Part shown: positions 20,714 through 22,229 of the stretch, in pieces
Position numbering within the stretch: position 1 is the first letter of the stretch
How the letters are laid out: the number at the start of each line of letters is the position of its first letter
The notes under the pieces: generated by a model
What the model saw: the letters and a program-made list of their open reading frames with translations, nothing else
Told to the model about the DNA's origin: nothing
Databases searched by the model: none
Translations under genes and position numbers: made by a program
Source: a virus
Length of the DNA stretch: 22,229 bases
IMG/VR virus record: IMGVR_UViG_3300042519_001398
Span: 1-22,229 of that record
Direction: 5' to 3' (one strand)

Positions 20714-20811
20714 TAGTTTTCCTCTTTCTTTAGATATGTCCAAATTACTAGGGTTGCGCATAGCGCAAGTAGTGTGAATAGTATACTCATCGCTACTGTG
20801 TAGAAGATCAT
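20713..20811 (-). CDS. 32-residue single-pass membrane microprotein
   Basis: ATG 20811, stop TAA 20715-20713. The sequence starts MIFYTVAMSILFTLL, continues A-L-C-A-T-L-V-I-W-T-Y-L and ends K-K-E-E-N, so about 24 hydrophobic residues are followed by a charged tail: one membrane helix, probably with the tail inside the cell. AAGGA lies 10 bases upstream, and one-base overlaps (TGATG and TAATG) tie it to both neighbours. It could act on the host membrane, or as a holin/antiholin or anti-defence peptide; the sequence does not decide. Confidence 0.7.
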   Translation of the reverse strand: MIFYTVAMSILFTLLALCATLVIWTYLKKEEN

Positions 20812-20972
20812 CAGTTATCTTCCTTAGTCCATGTCCATCTAACCTTGTAGCCGGCTCTCTCGAATCCCTCAACCGTTGATCCAATTGGGATCGTGGTTGG
20901 CAGGGTTGCTAGTACTTGATCAGTGCCTTCTTCAATGATCGTGAATTGACTATATCCTTCTGGTGTTTTCAT
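20811..20972 (-). CDS. 53-residue hypothetical protein
   Basis: ATG 20972 behind GAGGAGGAAAAC, stop TGA 20813-20811. It starts MKTPEGYSQFTIIEEG, has a strand-turn-strand look (Q-V-L-A-T-L-P, then S-T-V-E-G-F-E-R-A-G-Y-K-V-R-W-T-W) and ends T-K-E-D-N. A small beta-sheet domain is likely. Both ends overlap neighbours by one base. No family recognised. It is real by spacing, ribosome-binding site and the lack of any other gene in this stretch. Confidence 0.72.
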   Translation of the reverse strand: MKTPEGYSQFTIIEEGTDQVLATLPTTIPIGSTVEGFERAGYKVRWTWTKEDN

Positions 20973-21325
20973 TAGTTTTCCTCCTCATAACTGTCGTCGC
21001 AAGCGTTGCAGGATTTTTCATTATCCAGACAAAAAGTGCAGATAATCTCCTCCGCTTCAGTGATCCAAGCGTCTAGGTGGTGCGCTTCGATCAGGTTGCG
21101 AGCTGGTGCGGTGGTGTTGCCTCTCCAACTGATACCCTCAGGCAGATCGATCTCACGTGCAAGATCGTCATCCCAATAGGCGTCGATGGCTTCGATGCAC
21201 GGTTGGACCATGCTTAGTGGTACTGGTGGATAGTGGTTGCTTCTCAGGTGAATTGCCAACTGGTCCGCTAGGGTAATTGTGCCTAGTGTGCCATCAGCTA
21301 GTTCGTGCGCGAAATTGCTTCCCAT
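20972..21325 (-). CDS. Conserved actinophage-type small protein with C-terminal CxxC
   Basis: 117 residues from ATG 21325 with AGAGGAG upstream. H-L-R-S-N-H-Y-P-P-V-P, A-I-D-A-Y, L-P-E-G-I-S-W-R-G-N-T-T-A-P-A and I-E-A-H-H-L-D-A-W-I form a pattern I associate with early-region proteins of actinophages; no function is established to my knowledge. The C-terminus adds C-T-F-C and C-N-A-C, a probable zinc site, and an acidic E-E-E-N end whose codons serve as the next ribosome-binding site. Confidence 0.78.
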   Translation of the reverse strand: MGSNFAHELADGTLGTITLADQLAIHLRSNHYPPVPLSMVQPCIEAIDAYWDDDLAREIDLPEGISWRGNTTAPARNLIEAHHLDAWITEAEEIICTFCLDNEKSCNACDDSYEEEN

Positions 21326-21615
21326 TAGTTTGTCTCCTCTGTTTTGTATAGTTCCGCATATGCGCGGGTTGCTAGATCGTAATAGTAATTGAATAGATCA
21401 ATACCCATTAGGGAATAGATCGTTGAGTCAGGCGCGACTCCGTACTCTTGCCAAGTATCTTTGTACTCAGCATCTAGATCGGTCCACTCCTGAAGGATCT
21501 CACTGTAATAGATCGGGACTAGGCCATCTGCATATTGGTGCAGATCGTCTTCAGGGTAATCGTGTCCCTGAAAGGGTGCCAGACCCTCCTTGATATCTTC
21601 GTAATCGGTTAGCAT
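21325..21615 (-). CDS. Hypothetical acidic protein, first gene of five-gene early operon
   Basis: 96 residues from ATG 21615 behind GAGGAGATAAGA. Strongly acidic and rich in Tyr (Y-Y-S-E-I-L-Q-E-W-T-D-L-D-A-E-Y; L-F-N-Y-Y-Y-D-L-A-T-R-A-Y), largely helical, without cysteine or membrane segment. High acidity and small size fit a DNA-mimic or protein-inhibitor role, but this is only a possibility. It is the promoter-proximal gene and probably the most abundant product of the operon. Confidence 0.72.
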   Translation of the reverse strand: MLTDYEDIKEGLAPFQGHDYPEDDLHQYADGLVPIYYSEILQEWTDLDAEYKDTWQEYGVAPDSTIYSLMGIDLFNYYYDLATRAYAELYKTEETN

Positions 21616-21665
21616 TCTTATCTCCTCTATTTGCTTAGCCGGCGGGGTTGCTAGCTAATAAGTTC

Positions 21666-21724
21666 ACTCTAATAGTCGGTTAGTCGATTAGTCAAGCATA
21701 TTTTTATAACGGTTTGATAACGGT
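21666..21724 (-). promoter_or_regulatory. Repeat-rich promoter of the five-gene early operon
   Basis: On the minus strand TTGACT (21695-21690) and TAGAGT (21671-21666) lie 18 bp apart. Between and across them TAGTC occurs three times at 8-bp steps (21673, 21681, 21689 on the plus strand). Upstream of the -35, ATAACGGT occurs twice at an 11-bp step (21706-21713 and 21717-21724). Both look like protein-binding sites. Confidence 0.6.
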
Positions 21725-21970
21725 ATTTTAGGCTAGCCATCCCCTGCCTCACGTGCTCAAAATTTCAATATTGGCAGTGTTTGCAGTGTCTATCCAATTG
21801 CTACGTATCACCGCGAGCGCTTTGGGCACTCCCTATACCGCAATTTGGCCACATCGCATCACATTCCACTCATTCCCTAGGTTTGTTTTACGATTTTTGC
21901 CATCTCAGTGAGATTTATTAGGCCCTGTGCGCCTCGTACGCGCCATAGCGATGCTTAGGGTATAAGATAA
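21725..21970. other. Gene-free stretch between operon promoter and terminator
   Basis: No frame with a credible start and ribosome-binding site is present on either strand. It holds a direct repeat GCAGTGT (21774-21780 and 21783-21789, 9-bp step) and a GC-rich patch at about 21925-21950 with GCGCCTCGTACGCGCC. I see no tRNA. A replication origin or regulatory region is possible, unproven. Confidence 0.4.
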
Positions 21971-22001
21971 CCCCGCTAGCATCCTCACGGCGCTAGCGGG
22001 G
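21966..22001 (-). terminator. Intrinsic terminator of the right-edge gene
   Basis: CCCCGCTAGC (21971-21980) and GCTAGCGGGG (21992-22001) form a perfect 10-bp GC-rich stem with an 11-base loop. On the minus strand it is followed by TTATCTTAT, a U-rich tail, 12 bases after the stop of the gene ending at 22014. Confidence 0.75.
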
Positions 22002-22013
22002 CTCTCAGGGCTG

Positions 22014-22229
22014 TTAGAGGTAGATAGCCTCTCCCTTGGCAATATCCCAAATGCTTATCTGGTTATACTGTCGGCCAAGTTCCAAGGCCTTGTCTAGGTT
22101 GATTTCATAGGTGGTTATGTCATAGTAGCGCTGGCCATCTTTTTGGTCAGTCCAGACTCCAACGAAGTCGTATGGCTTTGCATCATCGACGGTCTCAATG
22201 GATCGAATACCAACCCAATAACCGCTAGT
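22014..22229 (-). CDS. Hypothetical phage protein, C-terminal part (cut by window edge)
   Basis: The minus-strand frame is open from the right edge for 71 residues to TAA at 22016-22014. It reads Y-W-V-G-I-R-S-I-E-T-V-D-D-A-K-P-Y-D-F, then W-T-D-Q-K-D-G-Q-R-Y-Y-D-I-T-T-Y-E-I-N and L-G-R-Q-Y-N-Q-I-S-I-W-D-I-A. The composition is coding-like and a terminator follows immediately. The tone is that of a small conserved early phage protein, but I do not know its function, and its start lies outside. Confidence 0.7.
   Translation of the reverse strand, partial: TSGYWVGIRSIETVDDAKPYDFVGVWTDQKDGQRYYDITTYEINLDKALELGRQYNQISIWDIAKGEAIYL

Noticed and set aside
20714-20884. 57-residue N-terminal extension of the 20300-20713 gene
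   Set aside because: It crosses two better-supported small genes and has no ribosome-binding site; ATG 20713 has one.
21675-21740. 23-codon minus-strand frame from an ATG at 21740
   Set aside because: It ends within the operon promoter, covers the repeat arrays, and has no convincing ribosome-binding site.
21900-21960. tRNA gene in the GC-rich patch
   Set aside because: No cloverleaf arms, T-loop sequence or CCA end could be made from it.

Overview
The window is a piece of a tailed-phage genome (Caudoviricetes), almost certainly from a phage of an actinobacterium. Phage hallmarks seen directly are a large terminase, a P22-like portal, collagen-repeat and collar-type tail fibres, an amidase endolysin, and a PrimPol-helicase replication block. 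The actinobacterial assignment rests on a WhiB-family Fe-S regulator with all four cysteines and the GIWGG motif, an HNH nuclease and small-protein families typical of actinophages, frequent TTG starts, and one likely leaderless gene. Base composition is moderate rather than GC-rich, so a low-GC aquatic actinobacterium is a reasonable host guess. That is inference.

Layout. (1) 1-3330, minus strand: portal (cut by the left edge), a membrane/coiled-coil protein and a CxxC protein sharing 188 bp in different frames, TerL, and a PD-(D/E)XK nuclease. (2) 3331-3361: a short divergent promoter region. (3) 3362-10601, plus strand: collagen-like tail fibre, three small receptor-binding-type proteins, an XkdW-like small protein, a collar-domain fibre, a promoter, two more tail proteins, the amidase endolysin, another promoter, a small HTH-like protein and a metallophosphoesterase. 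(4) 20054-10591, minus strand: one long early/replication transcription unit. In order it encodes an AlpA/excisionase-like HTH protein, a run of very small and often zinc-ribbon proteins, WhiB, a small acidic protein, an SNF2-type helicase, a Cas4/RecB-like nuclease, an OB-fold ssDNA-binding candidate, PrimPol-helicase and HNH. (5) 21615-20300, minus strand: a compact five-gene operon with its own repeat-rich promoter and a terminator made of a 20-bp perfect inverted repeat. (6) 21616-22013: about 400 bp without a gene, ending in a strong terminator that serves the gene at the right edge (22229-22014, partial).

How the parts fit: regions 4-5 look like early takeover and DNA metabolism, region 1 is packaging and capsid entry, and region 3 is host recognition and lysis. 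Terminase/portal and tail-fibre genes lie on opposite strands and diverge from one symmetrical promoter. No integrase, major capsid, tape measure, holin, tRNA, CRISPR array or reverse transcriptase was found in the window.

Best leads: the five-gene early operon, whose four gene junctions share one 19-nt coupling cassette so that the ribosome-binding site also writes a common acidic C-terminus (it includes a 32-residue single-pass membrane microprotein); the paired hairpins with pyrimidine, anti-Shine-Dalgarno-like loops between the SSB-like and primase genes; two long out-of-frame gene overlaps (188 and 359 bp); and the shared -10 bidirectional promoter.
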